Shown one piece after another: positions 8,698 to 16,814 of a DNA stretch of 64,000 nucleotides. This DNA comes from an uncultured Shimia sp. (GTDB lineage Bacteria > Pseudomonadota > Alphaproteobacteria > Rhodobacterales > Rhodobacteraceae), in assembly GCA_937897325.1 (NCBI GenBank), contig CALCOY010000082.1, positions 1 through 64,000 of the forward strand, in the 5' to 3' direction. A model generated the notes under the pieces. It was not told where the DNA came from, made no database searches, and worked only from the letters and a program-made list of their open reading frames with translations. Position numbers and translations under genes: made by a program. Position 1 is the stretch's first letter. Each line of letters begins with the position of its first letter.

Positions 8698-9071
8698 TGT
8701 GCCTTTGCACGCACAAGATCGCGGACAGCATTCAGCACTTCGGTATTTGAGAACGGCTTGGTCATGAAACGGCTTACCCCTGCCCGTTCCGCTTGCGCAC
8801 GGTCTTTGGATTGACCCCGCGCCGTCAACATCAATATCGGCAGATCTGAAAAGTCGGAATCGGCCCGCAATTCGGTCAGGATGTCCATCCCGTTCTTCCC
8901 TGGCAGCATGTAATCCAGAACAACCAGATCAGGGCGACCCTCTCTGATTTTTTCAATTGCGGTGGCCCCGTCGACATGCGTTTCCACTTGCCAGCCTTCA
9001 CGGCTTAGCAAGAATCGGATGGCTTCGACGATATTCAGTTCATCTTCCACCAGCAGGACACGCTTGCCCAC
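8694..9071 (-). CDS. Single-domain response regulator (receiver only)
   Basis: A 125-residue CheY-like receiver. Acidic pair Glu9-Asp10 (LVEDE), phospho-acceptor Asp53 (VVLDYMLPGKNG), the conserved Thr in MLTARG and Lys105 (FMTKPF) are all present. No output domain follows, so it must act through protein contact or as a phosphorelay or sink. It is the first gene of the operon with the 2-TM protein and the symporter-kinase and is their evident partner. In CrbS-CrbR pairs the regulator carries a LuxR-type output; this one does not. Confidence 0.93.
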   Translation of the reverse strand: MGKRVLLVEDELNIVEAIRFLLSREGWQVETHVDGATAIEKIREGRPDLVVLDYMLPGKNGMDILTELRADSDFSDLPILMLTARGQSKDRAQAERAGVSRFMTKPFSNTEVLNAVRDLVRAKAQ

Positions 9072-9175
9072 GTCGCCATCTCTCCCTGAATTGCCGATGT
9101 ACGATCTTTTTTCGATAACGATAGCTGCATTGGGACGCAGATGTCAAAATGCACTGACTCGTCTAATGCGATCAA

Positions 9176-10474
9176 TCACACACCTTCGGACAGAATTGAC
9201 GGCTCTCGCCGACCTGCGCATTTGGCGCTGGAACAGACACGACAGGTGGAGCCGACGCGCAGCGTATCTTCACTGGCGGGAATATCAGCGCCGGTCAGCG
9301 GAAGGATCAGCATAGTCGCGTGCAAAAGCGGTGCCTGGTTGTAGTTGCCATTGCCAACCTGATCAGCAATCGCAAAGCATTGGAAATTGGCCATGTTGCG
9401 GCCCACGTGCACGACCTTTTTTGACAGGATCTGACCGGGCGCGCACAGCGCCTGAAAAAGCGGCCAAAGCGGGCATGATGCACCGTAGCGCGGGATATCA
9501 AACCCACTGACCGGTTTGCGAAAGATCAGACTGCCAGAGCGGTCGGACACCACCAGGCCGGTCTGAAGGTCTGGCAGTGCCGCGAGGCGACGCAATACAA
9601 GTGCTACCGGCGCGTTGAAGGCCCGGCTAATAGCGATCGGATCGACACCCATCTCGGCGATGGCAGCTTGTAGATCCGGCAGAGCGATCACCGCGCTGTC
9701 CGAGACGATACGTTCCAGAACCCCCCGCGCTATGTGTCGAGACGCGACCGACCCAAGATGAGGCGGATCCCGCACCAGATCATCCACATGACCTTTGCCG
9801 TTTTCAAGGATTGGGAAATGGTAGTCATGGCTTGCCAGAAAATTCTCAACCTCTTCCAGTGGCGAACTTGCGGCATCGGATTCATCGCCTGCAGCCTCAA
9901 GGTATTGCGCCAATGCCTTTGAGCTGTCGGCAAGTCTTCGGCTGTCCTGATCGATGTTGACGTGAAAGCGATCCCGCCATTCGGCAGGCAGGTCCTTGTC
10001 ATCGGCCAAGATCGAAGCCGTCGACCGGATCGCCGCTGCCATTGACAGGACCTCATGCACGGACGCCGCGAGTTGAGGGTCCTGTGACAGCCGATCACTC
10101 AACGTCTCAACCGTTCGCTCCAAACCTGCGATACGGCGATGTGCAGTGACAAGGGCTGCGGCCCAGCCCGGGAAACGTCCCGCAAGATCTTCTGCGCGTT
10201 CGGCCTCGTCCGGGTTAAGCTGTACCGCTTCCCCGGCCTCACGTAGTGTGGCAATCAGGGCCGCTTCGGCGCCTTCCGTCAGCGCGGAGGCCTCGACCTC
10301 CAGAACGGACGCAATATCCAATAGAAGCTTTCCGCCGATTCTGCGGCGGTTGTGTTCGATCAAATTGAGATAGCTGGCGCTGATACCGGCCTGACGGGCG
10401 AGATCTGCCTGTTTCATGCCGATAATGATGCGCCGATCACGAATACGTCCTCCGGTTAATGCGTCACGCGCCAT
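9176..10474 (-). CDS. ScfR-type XRE regulator of short-chain acyl-CoA metabolism (DUF2083)
   Basis: A 432-residue transcription factor of the short-chain fatty acyl-CoA regulator family (PccR, RamB, PrpR-like). Residues about 8-62 are an XRE helix-turn-helix (IRDRRIIIGMKQADLARQ, ISASYLNLIEHNRR); the rest is the DUF2083 region, ending in the conserved cysteine-rich signature STCRVCSSAKCAGRREPSI. Family members bind acyl-CoA and control propionate/acetate assimilation genes. It is divergent from the ABC operon at 10705 with 230 bases between and 104 bases upstream of the receiver operon on the same strand. A TTTACAAA at 10569-10576 resembles half of the TTTGCAAA sites known for this family, weakly suggesting auto- or operon control. 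Confidence 0.92.
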   Translation of the reverse strand: MARDALTGGRIRDRRIIIGMKQADLARQAGISASYLNLIEHNRRRIGGKLLLDIASVLEVEASALTEGAEAALIATLREAGEAVQLNPDEAERAEDLAGRFPGWAAALVTAHRRIAGLERTVETLSDRLSQDPQLAASVHEVLSMAAAIRSTASILADDKDLPAEWRDRFHVNIDQDSRRLADSSKALAQYLEAAGDESDAASSPLEEVENFLASHDYHFPILENGKGHVDDLVRDPPHLGSVASRHIARGVLERIVSDSAVIALPDLQAAIAEMGVDPIAISRAFNAPVALVLRRLAALPDLQTGLVVSDRSGSLIFRKPVSGFDIPRYGASCPLWPLFQALCAPGQILSKKVVHVGRNMANFQCFAIADQVGNGNYNQAPLLHATMLILPLTGADIPASEDTLRVGSTCRVCSSAKCAGRREPSILSEGV

Positions 10475-10704
10475 TTGATCCTCCGCGCCCGTTTGTCTGC
10501 CTTTTCAACGGCTTTCTGCGTTGCAACATAAGTCTTTTTACAATCTGACAGAGTTCGATGTGAGGAAATTTACAAAATAATACAGTTTTTCAAAGGGTTT
10601 ATTGTGCGATTTTCAGAATTGCGGCGATATTGGATTTGCACTTCGGTGTGCGCGGCATGGAAAAACACAAGACCAGTCGCGCTCAATCAATTGGGAGGAT
10701 TTTG

Positions 10705-12051
10705 ATGTCCAAAACGACATTCACGCGTCGTGGCATGCTGAAAACGGGTGCGGTTACAGGCGCAGGTCTGGCCTTGCCGACATACCTGAGCGCGGCAGGC
10801 CATGAAGGATTTACCAACGCGCCCACAGGCGGCACGGTCACGCTTGGTTTCAACGTGCCACAGACAGGCCCCTACGCCGATGAAGGCGCCGACGAGCTGC
10901 GCGCCTACGAACTGGCCGTCGAACACCTGAACGGTGAAGGCGATGGCGGGATGATGAATACGTTCTCGTCCAAGGCGCTCCAGGGCAATGGCATTCTTGG
11001 CAAGAAGGTCGAATACGTCACCGGCGACACGCAGACAAAATCGGATGCAGCCCGCGCTTCTGCCAAATCGATGATCGAAAAAGACGGCGCCGTGATGATC
11101 ACCGGTGGTTCTTCCTCGGGTGTGGCTGTTGCCGTTCAAGCGCTTTGCCAAGAGGCCGGTATCATCTTCATGGCCGGCCTGACACATTCGAACGACACAA
11201 CAGGCAAGGACAAGCGGGCCAACGGTTTCCGCCACTTCTTCAACTCGTACATGTCAGGTGCGGCCCTCGCTCCGGTTCTGGCCAACGCATACGGCACCGA
11301 ACGGCGCGCCTATCACCTGACCGCAGATTACAACTGGGGTTACACAACGGAAGAGGCTGTGAAATCCTCGACAGAAGCTATGGGCTGGGAAACGGTCGCG
11401 GCTGTGAAGACACCGCTGACACAAACAGACTTCTCATCCTACATTGCACCGGTTCTGCAATCGGGTGCGGATACATTGGTTCTGAACCATTATGGCGGCA
11501 ACATGGTGAATTCGCTCACCAATGCTGTGCAGTTCGGCCTGCGGGACAAACAAGTGGAGGGCAAGGACTTCCAGATCATCGTGCCGCTCTATTCGCGGTT
11601 GATGGCCAAGGGTGCGGGCGCCAACGTGAAAGGCATCTTTGGTTCTACCAACTGGCACTGGTCGCTGCAGGACGAAGGCTCAAAAACGTTCGTGAAGTCG
11701 TTCGGCACGAAATACGGCTTCCCACCCAGCCAGGCCGCGCACACATGCTACGTACAGGCGCTGCTTTATGCGGATGCGGTCGAGCGCGCTGGATCTTTCG
11801 CGCCATGTGCAGTCGTCGATGCGCTGGAAGGCTTCGAGTTTGATGGCATGGGCAATGGCCCGACACTGTATCGCGCCGACGATCACCAGTGCTTCAAAGA
11901 CGTGCTGGTCGTGAAGGGGAAAGAGAACCCGACATCCGAGTTCGATCTTCTCGAGATCGTAGAAGTCACACCCGTTGATCAGGTCACATACCAACCTGAT
12001 CATCCGCAATTTGCGGGCGGTGCACTTGGCAGCTGCAACAACGGCGCCTGA
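10705..12051 (+). CDS. ABC transporter periplasmic binding protein (Leu/Ile/Val or amide type, Tat-exported)
   Basis: A 448-residue binding protein of the branched-chain amino acid/urea-amide family (Peripla_BP_6). The N-terminus carries a twin-arginine signal, TRRGMLKTGAVTGAGLALP, so it is probably exported folded by Tat. The mature part starts with VTLGFNVPQTGPYADEG and continues with ITGGSSSGVAVAVQALCQEAGIIFMAG-type strands. The ATG at 10705 has GGGAGG 6 bases upstream. It opens an operon with two permeases and two ATPases. The substrate cannot be read from the sequence; urea, short amides and branched amino acids are all possible. Confidence 0.92.
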   Translation: MSKTTFTRRGMLKTGAVTGAGLALPTYLSAAGHEGFTNAPTGGTVTLGFNVPQTGPYADEGADELRAYELAVEHLNGEGDGGMMNTFSSKALQGNGILGKKVEYVTGDTQTKSDAARASAKSMIEKDGAVMITGGSSSGVAVAVQALCQEAGIIFMAGLTHSNDTTGKDKRANGFRHFFNSYMSGAALAPVLANAYGTERRAYHLTADYNWGYTTEEAVKSSTEAMGWETVAAVKTPLTQTDFSSYIAPVLQSGADTLVLNHYGGNMVNSLTNAVQFGLRDKQVEGKDFQIIVPLYSRLMAKGAGANVKGIFGSTNWHWSLQDEGSKTFVKSFGTKYGFPPSQAAHTCYVQALLYADAVERAGSFAPCAVVDALEGFEFDGMGNGPTLYRADDHQCFKDVLVVKGKENPTSEFDLLEIVEVTPVDQVTYQPDHPQFAGGALGSCNNGA

Positions 12052-12058
12052 TCTTCAA

Positions 12059-12088
12059 CGAAAGGCGGGCGACACGCCCGCCTTACCC
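12059..12088 (+). repeat. REP-type palindrome after the binding-protein gene
   Basis: A perfect 10-bp stem AAGGCGGGCG/CGCCCGCCTT with loop ACA (12062-12084), followed by ACC so that the minus strand shows the GTAA foot of the family. It lies in the 78-base gap between the binding-protein and permease genes. There is no T-run, so it is not a typical terminator; it may protect the upstream message or reduce downstream expression. It is the only unpaired copy of its type here. Confidence 0.85.
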
Positions 12089-12129
12089 GCTTTGCCCGTC
12101 GGGCTGCGTATCTTTCCTGAGGTGGGACA

Positions 12130-13161
12130 ATGGACGCGATTATCCTTCAGATTCTGAACGGGCTCGACAAGGGCTCGGCCTATGCGCTGATCGCGTTGGG
12201 TCTTACACTGATTTTCGGCACGCTTGGGGTGGTGAACTTCGCCCATGGCGCGTTGTTCATGATAGGCGCATTCTGCGCCGTTACACTCAGCCGCATTCTG
12301 ACGATCAGTCATACGATCGTGGACGAGACCCAGAAGGACTTCCTGGGCAATCCTTTGAAAGTGGACGTGCCTTACGTCTATGACTGGTTTGGCGAAGCGA
12401 CGGGCAATGTCATAATCGATTGGGCGGTGCCCTTATCAATCCTATTCGCCATCCCCGTCATGATCCTGATCGGTGTCATTATGGAGCGGGGCCTGATCAA
12501 GCATTTCTACAAGCGCCCCCATGCGGATCAGATCCTTGTCACCTTCGGTCTCGCCATCGTTCTGCAGGAAGTCATCAAGTATTTCTACGGGGCCAACCCG
12601 ATCCCGACACCTGCCCCGGACGCTTTCCGCGGCTCGTTCGATTTCGGGCTGATGCTGGGCTTTGATGCCAATCAGATCATTTATCCATATTGGCGACTGG
12701 TCTATTTCGCCTTCGCGGCCGTCATCATAGGTGCCGTTTTCGCCTTCCTGCAATTCACCACATTCGGCATGGTCGTCCGCGCCGGTATGGCGGATCGCGA
12801 AACCGTGGGCCTTCTGGGCATCAATATCGACAAGCGTTTCACCATCATGTTTGGCCTTGCCGCCGCCGTCGCTGGGCTGGCAGGCGTGATGTATACGCCG
12901 ATCAACTCGCCAAACTACCACATGGGCATGGACTTCCTTGTTCTGAGCTTCGTTGTGGTCGTCGTAGGGGGCATGGGATCGTTGCCAGGCGCCGTTCTGG
13001 CCGGCTTCCTTCTGGGTATCCTCGAAAGCTTTGCCTCCATGGGGGCCGTGATCGACCTGCTCCCGGGGATCAACCAAATCATAATCTATCTTGTCGCCAT
13101 CATCATTCTACTGACGCGTCCGCGGGGCCTGATGGGCCGCAAGGGCGTGATGGAGGACTAA
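12130..13161 (+). CDS. livH: Branched-chain amino acid-type ABC permease, LivH family
   Basis: A 343-residue inner-membrane permease. It opens MDAIILQILNGLDKGSAYALIALGLTLIFGTLGVVNFAHGALFMIG, the hallmark of LivH/UrtB proteins, has about 8 helices and contains the EAA-like loop GINIDKRFTIMFGLAAAVAGLAG. It pairs with the following LivM to form the channel. AGGTGG lies 5 bases before the ATG. At about 340 residues it is somewhat longer than E. coli LivH because of an insert around residues 60-90 (ETQKDFLGNPLKVDVPYVYD). Confidence 0.93.
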   Translation: MDAIILQILNGLDKGSAYALIALGLTLIFGTLGVVNFAHGALFMIGAFCAVTLSRILTISHTIVDETQKDFLGNPLKVDVPYVYDWFGEATGNVIIDWAVPLSILFAIPVMILIGVIMERGLIKHFYKRPHADQILVTFGLAIVLQEVIKYFYGANPIPTPAPDAFRGSFDFGLMLGFDANQIIYPYWRLVYFAFAAVIIGAVFAFLQFTTFGMVVRAGMADRETVGLLGINIDKRFTIMFGLAAAVAGLAGVMYTPINSPNYHMGMDFLVLSFVVVVVGGMGSLPGAVLAGFLLGILESFASMGAVIDLLPGINQIIIYLVAIIILLTRPRGLMGRKGVMED

Positions 13162-13164
13162 GCC

Positions 13165-14367
13165 ATGCTGGGTTTGTCAAAGAAAGACCTCAACCTCCTG
13201 TTCATCGTATTTGTTCTGACCATGTGCGCTCCGTTCATCCTGAACCCTTTCCCGGAAGGCTCGGCGATGGCGCAGTTCAATGCGGGCTACCCCGATCTGA
13301 TGCAGCGTTTCGTGATCTTCGGGATTTTTGCGATCGGCTTCAACATCCTCTTCGGCCTTACCGGCTATCTCAGCTTCGGACATGCGGCGTTCCTGGGCGT
13401 CGGCTCCTATTCGGCAGTTTGGATGTTCAAGCTACTGAGCATGAATGTCATTCCGGCGATCGTTCTAAGCGTGATGGTGGCAGGCCTCTTCTCGGTGCTG
13501 ATCGGTTACATCTCACTGCGGCGGTCGGGGATCTACTTTTCGATCTTGACCCTCGCCTTCGCGCAGATGTCTTTTGCCCTTGCCTATTCGGTGCTGACGC
13601 CAGTTACAGGGGGCGAGACGGGACTTCAGCTTGCTCTTAATGATCCGCGCATTCTGGACGGTGCTGCGTCGAGCGCAGGCAACATCCCGGTGCCAGGTCT
13701 TTTTGGACTTGAGATGCGAGACAGCACTTTCCTGAGACTTGGCGATTGGGTCTTCACGTTCAACGTCGGCTACTACTTCAGCGCCGTGATCATGCTGCTG
13801 TCCTTCTATCTGGCCATCCGCATCTTCCGCTCACCCTTCGGGATGATGCTGCGCGCGATAAAGTCAAACCAGCAGCGCATGAACTACACCGGGTTGAACC
13901 CGAAACCCTACACGCTGGCTGCTTTCGTTATCTCGGGCATGTATGCGGGTCTTGCAGGCGGATTGATGGCCGCGATGGACCCTCTGGCCGGAGCCGAACG
14001 GATGTTCTGGACCGCGTCAGGTGAGGTCGTGCTGATGACCATTCTGGGCGGCGTTGGCACCTTGATCGGCCCGGTCCTGGGCGCAGGTCTGATCAAGTAC
14101 ATGGAAAATATCATCTCAAAAATCAATTCGGAGATCCTGCACGGCTGGTTCGCCTTCATGCCGGACGGGATCGAGGATTTCATGGTCGCGATCGTGTATC
14201 CATTCATCGGCAAGGGCTGGCATCTCACGCTCGGCATCGTTTTCATGCTGGTGGTTATCTTCCTGCCCGGAGGGCTTGTAGAAGGCGGTCAGCGGATCGC
14301 GCGTATGTTCCGCCGTAAAAAGACGACCCAGGACAATACGCCCGGCACCACAGAACCGGCAGAGTAA
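13165..14367 (+). CDS. livM: Branched-chain amino acid-type ABC permease, LivM family
   Basis: A 400-residue membrane permease with the LivM pattern: [33 protein letters not shown] near residues 50-83, [20 protein letters not shown], and the cytoplasmic loop [22 protein letters not shown] that contacts the ATPases. About 9-10 helices, then a basic C-terminal tail. It starts 3 bases after the livH stop, so translation is coupled. Confidence 0.93.
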   Translation: MLGLSKKDLNLLFIVFVLTMCAPFILNPFPEGSAMAQFNAGYPDLMQRFVIFGIFAIGFNILFGLTGYLSFGHAAFLGVGSYSAVWMFKLLSMNVIPAIVLSVMVAGLFSVLIGYISLRRSGIYFSILTLAFAQMSFALAYSVLTPVTGGETGLQLALNDPRILDGAASSAGNIPVPGLFGLEMRDSTFLRLGDWVFTFNVGYYFSAVIMLLSFYLAIRIFRSPFGMMLRAIKSNQQRMNYTGLNPKPYTLAAFVISGMYAGLAGGLMAAMDPLAGAERMFWTASGEVVLMTILGGVGTLIGPVLGAGLIKYMENIISKINSEILHGWFAFMPDGIEDFMVAIVYPFIGKGWHLTLGIVFMLVVIFLPGGLVEGGQRIARMFRRKKTTQDNTPGTTEPAE

Positions 14368-14378
14368 GGAGAGCGATC

Positions 14379-15134
14379 ATGGGCATCCTCGAAGTCAAAA
14401 ATGTCGGCAAACGGTTCGGTGGCCTGCAAGCGCTTGGTGATGTGAACCTCAGTGTCGCGGAAAACTCCGTCCATGCCATCATCGGGCCGAACGGAGCTGG
14501 AAAGTCGACGCTTCTGAACTGCCTCGTTGGCAAGCTGATCCCCGACACAGGCTCGGTCATGTTTGACGGGCAATCCGTTCTGGGCCGACTGCCGCACGAA
14601 ATCAATCAGATGGGCATCAGCCGCGTGTTTCAGACACCGGAGATCTTTGGAGATCTGACAGTGCTGGAAAACATGATGATCCCGTGCTTTGCGCAACGGG
14701 ATGGGGCCTTCGGGTTGAACGCGATCGCGGACATGATGAAAGACCGCGAGATCGTGGACCGGGCGCTAGACATGCTCGACGAGATGAACATGCTGGACAA
14801 ACGCGAGATGCACGCGGCCTCCCTGTCGCGGGGCGACAAGCGGCGGCTCGAGATTGGGATGTGCCTCAGTCAGCGCCCCCGTCTGCTTCTGCTTGACGAA
14901 CCGACGGCCGGCATGGCGCGGGCCGACACCAACAATACGATCGACCTTCTCAAGCAGATCAAGGACGAACGTGACATCACGATCGCGATCATCGAACACG
15001 ATATGCATGTGGTGTTCAGCCTGGCCGAACGGATCACGGTTCTCGCGCAGGGGACACCTTTGGTGGAAGACACGCCCGACAAGATCAAAGGGCACCCGAA
15101 GGTGCGGGAAGCATATCTGGGCGAAGCGGCCTGA
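14379..15134 (+). CDS. livG: ABC transporter ATPase, LivG type
   Basis: A 251-residue ATPase. Walker A GPNGAGKSTLLNCL (about 34-47), Q-loop region ISRVFQTPEIFGDLTV, Walker B PRLLLLDEPTAGM and the H-loop IIEHDMHVV are intact. The signature reads LSRGDKRRLEIG instead of the usual LS(H/Y)GQQR, a change also seen in urea/amide-type LivG homologues. AAGGAGAG precedes the ATG and the gap to livM is 11 bases. It pairs with LivF to drive transport. Confidence 0.92.
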   Translation: MGILEVKNVGKRFGGLQALGDVNLSVAENSVHAIIGPNGAGKSTLLNCLVGKLIPDTGSVMFDGQSVLGRLPHEINQMGISRVFQTPEIFGDLTVLENMMIPCFAQRDGAFGLNAIADMMKDREIVDRALDMLDEMNMLDKREMHAASLSRGDKRRLEIGMCLSQRPRLLLLDEPTAGMARADTNNTIDLLKQIKDERDITIAIIEHDMHVVFSLAERITVLAQGTPLVEDTPDKIKGHPKVREAYLGEAA

Positions 15135-15138
15135 CACC

Positions 15139-15215
15139 GAAGGGTGGGCGACACGCCCGCCTTATCGCCAGAAACTGTACTCAAGCGCCAGTAAGGTGGA
15201 CGTGTCGTCCACCCC
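15139..15215 (+). repeat. Inverted REP pair between livG and livF
   Basis: The left palindrome (15141-15163) has core GGGCGACACGCCC with imperfect outer stem; the right one (15193-15213) is GGTGGACG-TGT-CGTCCACC in the opposite orientation. Their GTAA-type feet (ATAA on the left copy) face each other across 25 bases. The compensated change GGGCG to GGACG with CGCCC to CGTCC in the right stem shows that pairing is retained. The pair occupies most of the 106-base livG-livF gap. Confidence 0.85.
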
Positions 15216-15240
15216 CGGCCTTAGAAGAAGGTGACAAAAG

Positions 15241-15996
15241 ATGAACGTCAAACCCGACTTCTCAAAAGGCGTGAGCCATGCTCAGACGGCCCCGGCCTTT
15301 CTCAGCGTATGGGATATGCATGCTTATTATGGAGAAAGCTATATCGTCCAGGGCATCAGCTTCAACGTGCATGAAGGCGAGATTCTTGCGCTGCTCGGGC
15401 GAAATGGAGCTGGAAAAACATCGACACTTCGCTCCATTGCCAGGCTGGACGATCCGCAGGTCACAAAGGGTGAGATCTGGCTTGACCACCAACCTCTCCA
15501 CAAGATGGCAAGTCATCAGGCAGCCACGGCGGGTCTCGGCCTGGTCCCGGAAGACCGGCGGATCATTGCCGGCCTGACGGTCGAAGAAAATCTCAAGCTT
15601 GCCCAGATCGCTCCCCCCATTGGCTGGTCGATCGAGCGGCTCTATCAACTGTTTCCGAGGCTGGGCGAACGGCGCAACCAGGAGGGCGTGACGCTTTCGG
15701 GCGGCGAACAACAGATGCTGGCCATCGCGCGCGCTTTGGCGCGCGATATCAAGGTCTTGCTTCTGGATGAGCCCTATGAAGGCCTTGCTCCGGTGATCGT
15801 TGATGAAATCGAAAAAACGCTCACCGTGATCAAGGAACAGGGCATCACAACAATTCTTGTCGAGCAAAACGCGGTCCGGGCGCTTCAACTGGCCGACCGC
15901 GCAGTCATTCTTGATACCGGGGGCATCGTCTTTGACGGAACTGCCGCGGAAGTTCTCGAGAATGATGAATTGCGGGCCGAATATCTCGCAATCTAA
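15241..15996 (+). CDS. livF: ABC transporter ATPase, LivF type
   Basis: A 251-residue ATPase, second of the operon. Walker A LLGRNGAGKTST (about 51-62), signature LSGGEQQMLAIARAL, Walker B VLLLDEPYEGLAP and the H-loop LVEQN are all present. AAGGTG lies 9 bases before the ATG. Unlike the other genes of the operon it is separated from its predecessor by 106 bases holding a REP pair, so its expression may be set separately. Its stop is followed by an IS relic. Confidence 0.93.
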   Translation: MNVKPDFSKGVSHAQTAPAFLSVWDMHAYYGESYIVQGISFNVHEGEILALLGRNGAGKTSTLRSIARLDDPQVTKGEIWLDHQPLHKMASHQAATAGLGLVPEDRRIIAGLTVEENLKLAQIAPPIGWSIERLYQLFPRLGERRNQEGVTLSGGEQQMLAIARALARDIKVLLLDEPYEGLAPVIVDEIEKTLTVIKEQGITTILVEQNAVRALQLADRAVILDTGGIVFDGTAAEVLENDELRAEYLAI

Positions 15997-16059
15997 AGGC
16001 AACAGGTTCTGTTAAAGACGATGAGTTGCCAGCGCAGAACGTGCAGGATTGACTGTGGC

Positions 16060-16690
16060 GCGAGCGCCCTTCTGGCCAGGCTTTGGGCGGTTTCTGCGAT
16101 ACCGGAAAGATCTTGGCCAGTTTGCAACGGCTCTGGGCGGTGGCGACGGGGAGGAATTCATCATTTGCGCTGCATCGCCCGCGCAATCGGAGGTGGCCCG
16201 ATCCAAGAATGCGCTTCAGATGCGCAAACAACATCTCGACCTTCTTTCTCTGCTTCATCGAGATACCGTATTGCTTGGTCTTGGCGCCGTCACGAGCCAC
16301 CTGGCGGGCGTCTTCATCTTCTGGGCGATCTTGCACGCATCGTCGTTCGGGCAGCCGTCGCTTTCGACAGGCAAGCCCAACAGCGGCCCTGTGCTGTAGG
16401 TCGTGTCGACAATCAGCGGTTCTGGATACAGATCGAACTTGGCATTCACCTGCCTGAGCGCGGTCTTTGCCGATCCGAGCTCGACCTGTCGGACCGGGCG
16501 CAGCAAATCGACATCAAGGATGACACCATGGTCTGTGTCGATCAGGCCATTGTCGGAATAGCTCAAGAACGCAAGCCCTTTGCGTGCTGCCGTCCACTGG
16601 CTGGCCGGACAGGAATGCGAAGTAAACTTGGGTTGTACTTCGCTGGCCGCACCAAACGCGGCCTGCGCTACCAGCTGTAGTCTGATCATC
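16060..16690 (-). pseudogene. Relic of an IS1182-like DDE transposase
   Basis: Minus-strand fragments in two frames resemble one transposase. The first (about 16626-16350) reads ASQWTAARKGLAFLSYSDNG, LIDTDHGVILDVD and PLIVDTTYSTGPLLGL. After a frame change and an internal deletion near 16340, the second (about 16336-16076) reads EDEDARQVARDGAKT, RKKVEMLFAHLKRILG and ANDEFLPVATAQ, the family's C-terminus. The N-terminal half and part of the zinc-finger-like middle are missing, so it cannot be active. Terminal repeats were not identified. Family assignment is from remembered motifs. Confidence 0.75.
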
Positions 16691-16814
16691 GCTCATCCTC
16701 CCACCCCTGGGGAGAATTGAAGCAGCAACTGACCGCTCGACCCAGCCAGAGTTTCTCAGAGAATAAGGTCAGAGCCGCCGCACGATTTTAATTGCGGCAC
16801 GAAATTCCCTTCAC

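Noticed and set aside
12062-12084. Hairpin as a Rho-independent terminator within the liv operon
   Set aside because: No T-run follows and the permease genes downstream are clearly part of the same operon; it fits the REP family better.
12442-13077. 211-codon minus-strand frame opposite livH
   Set aside because: It is the mirror of a strong membrane-protein gene (His/Asp/Glu-rich composition) with no ribosome site or family resemblance. The same applies to the long frames opposite livM, livF, pyc, accC and the acyl-CoA ligase.
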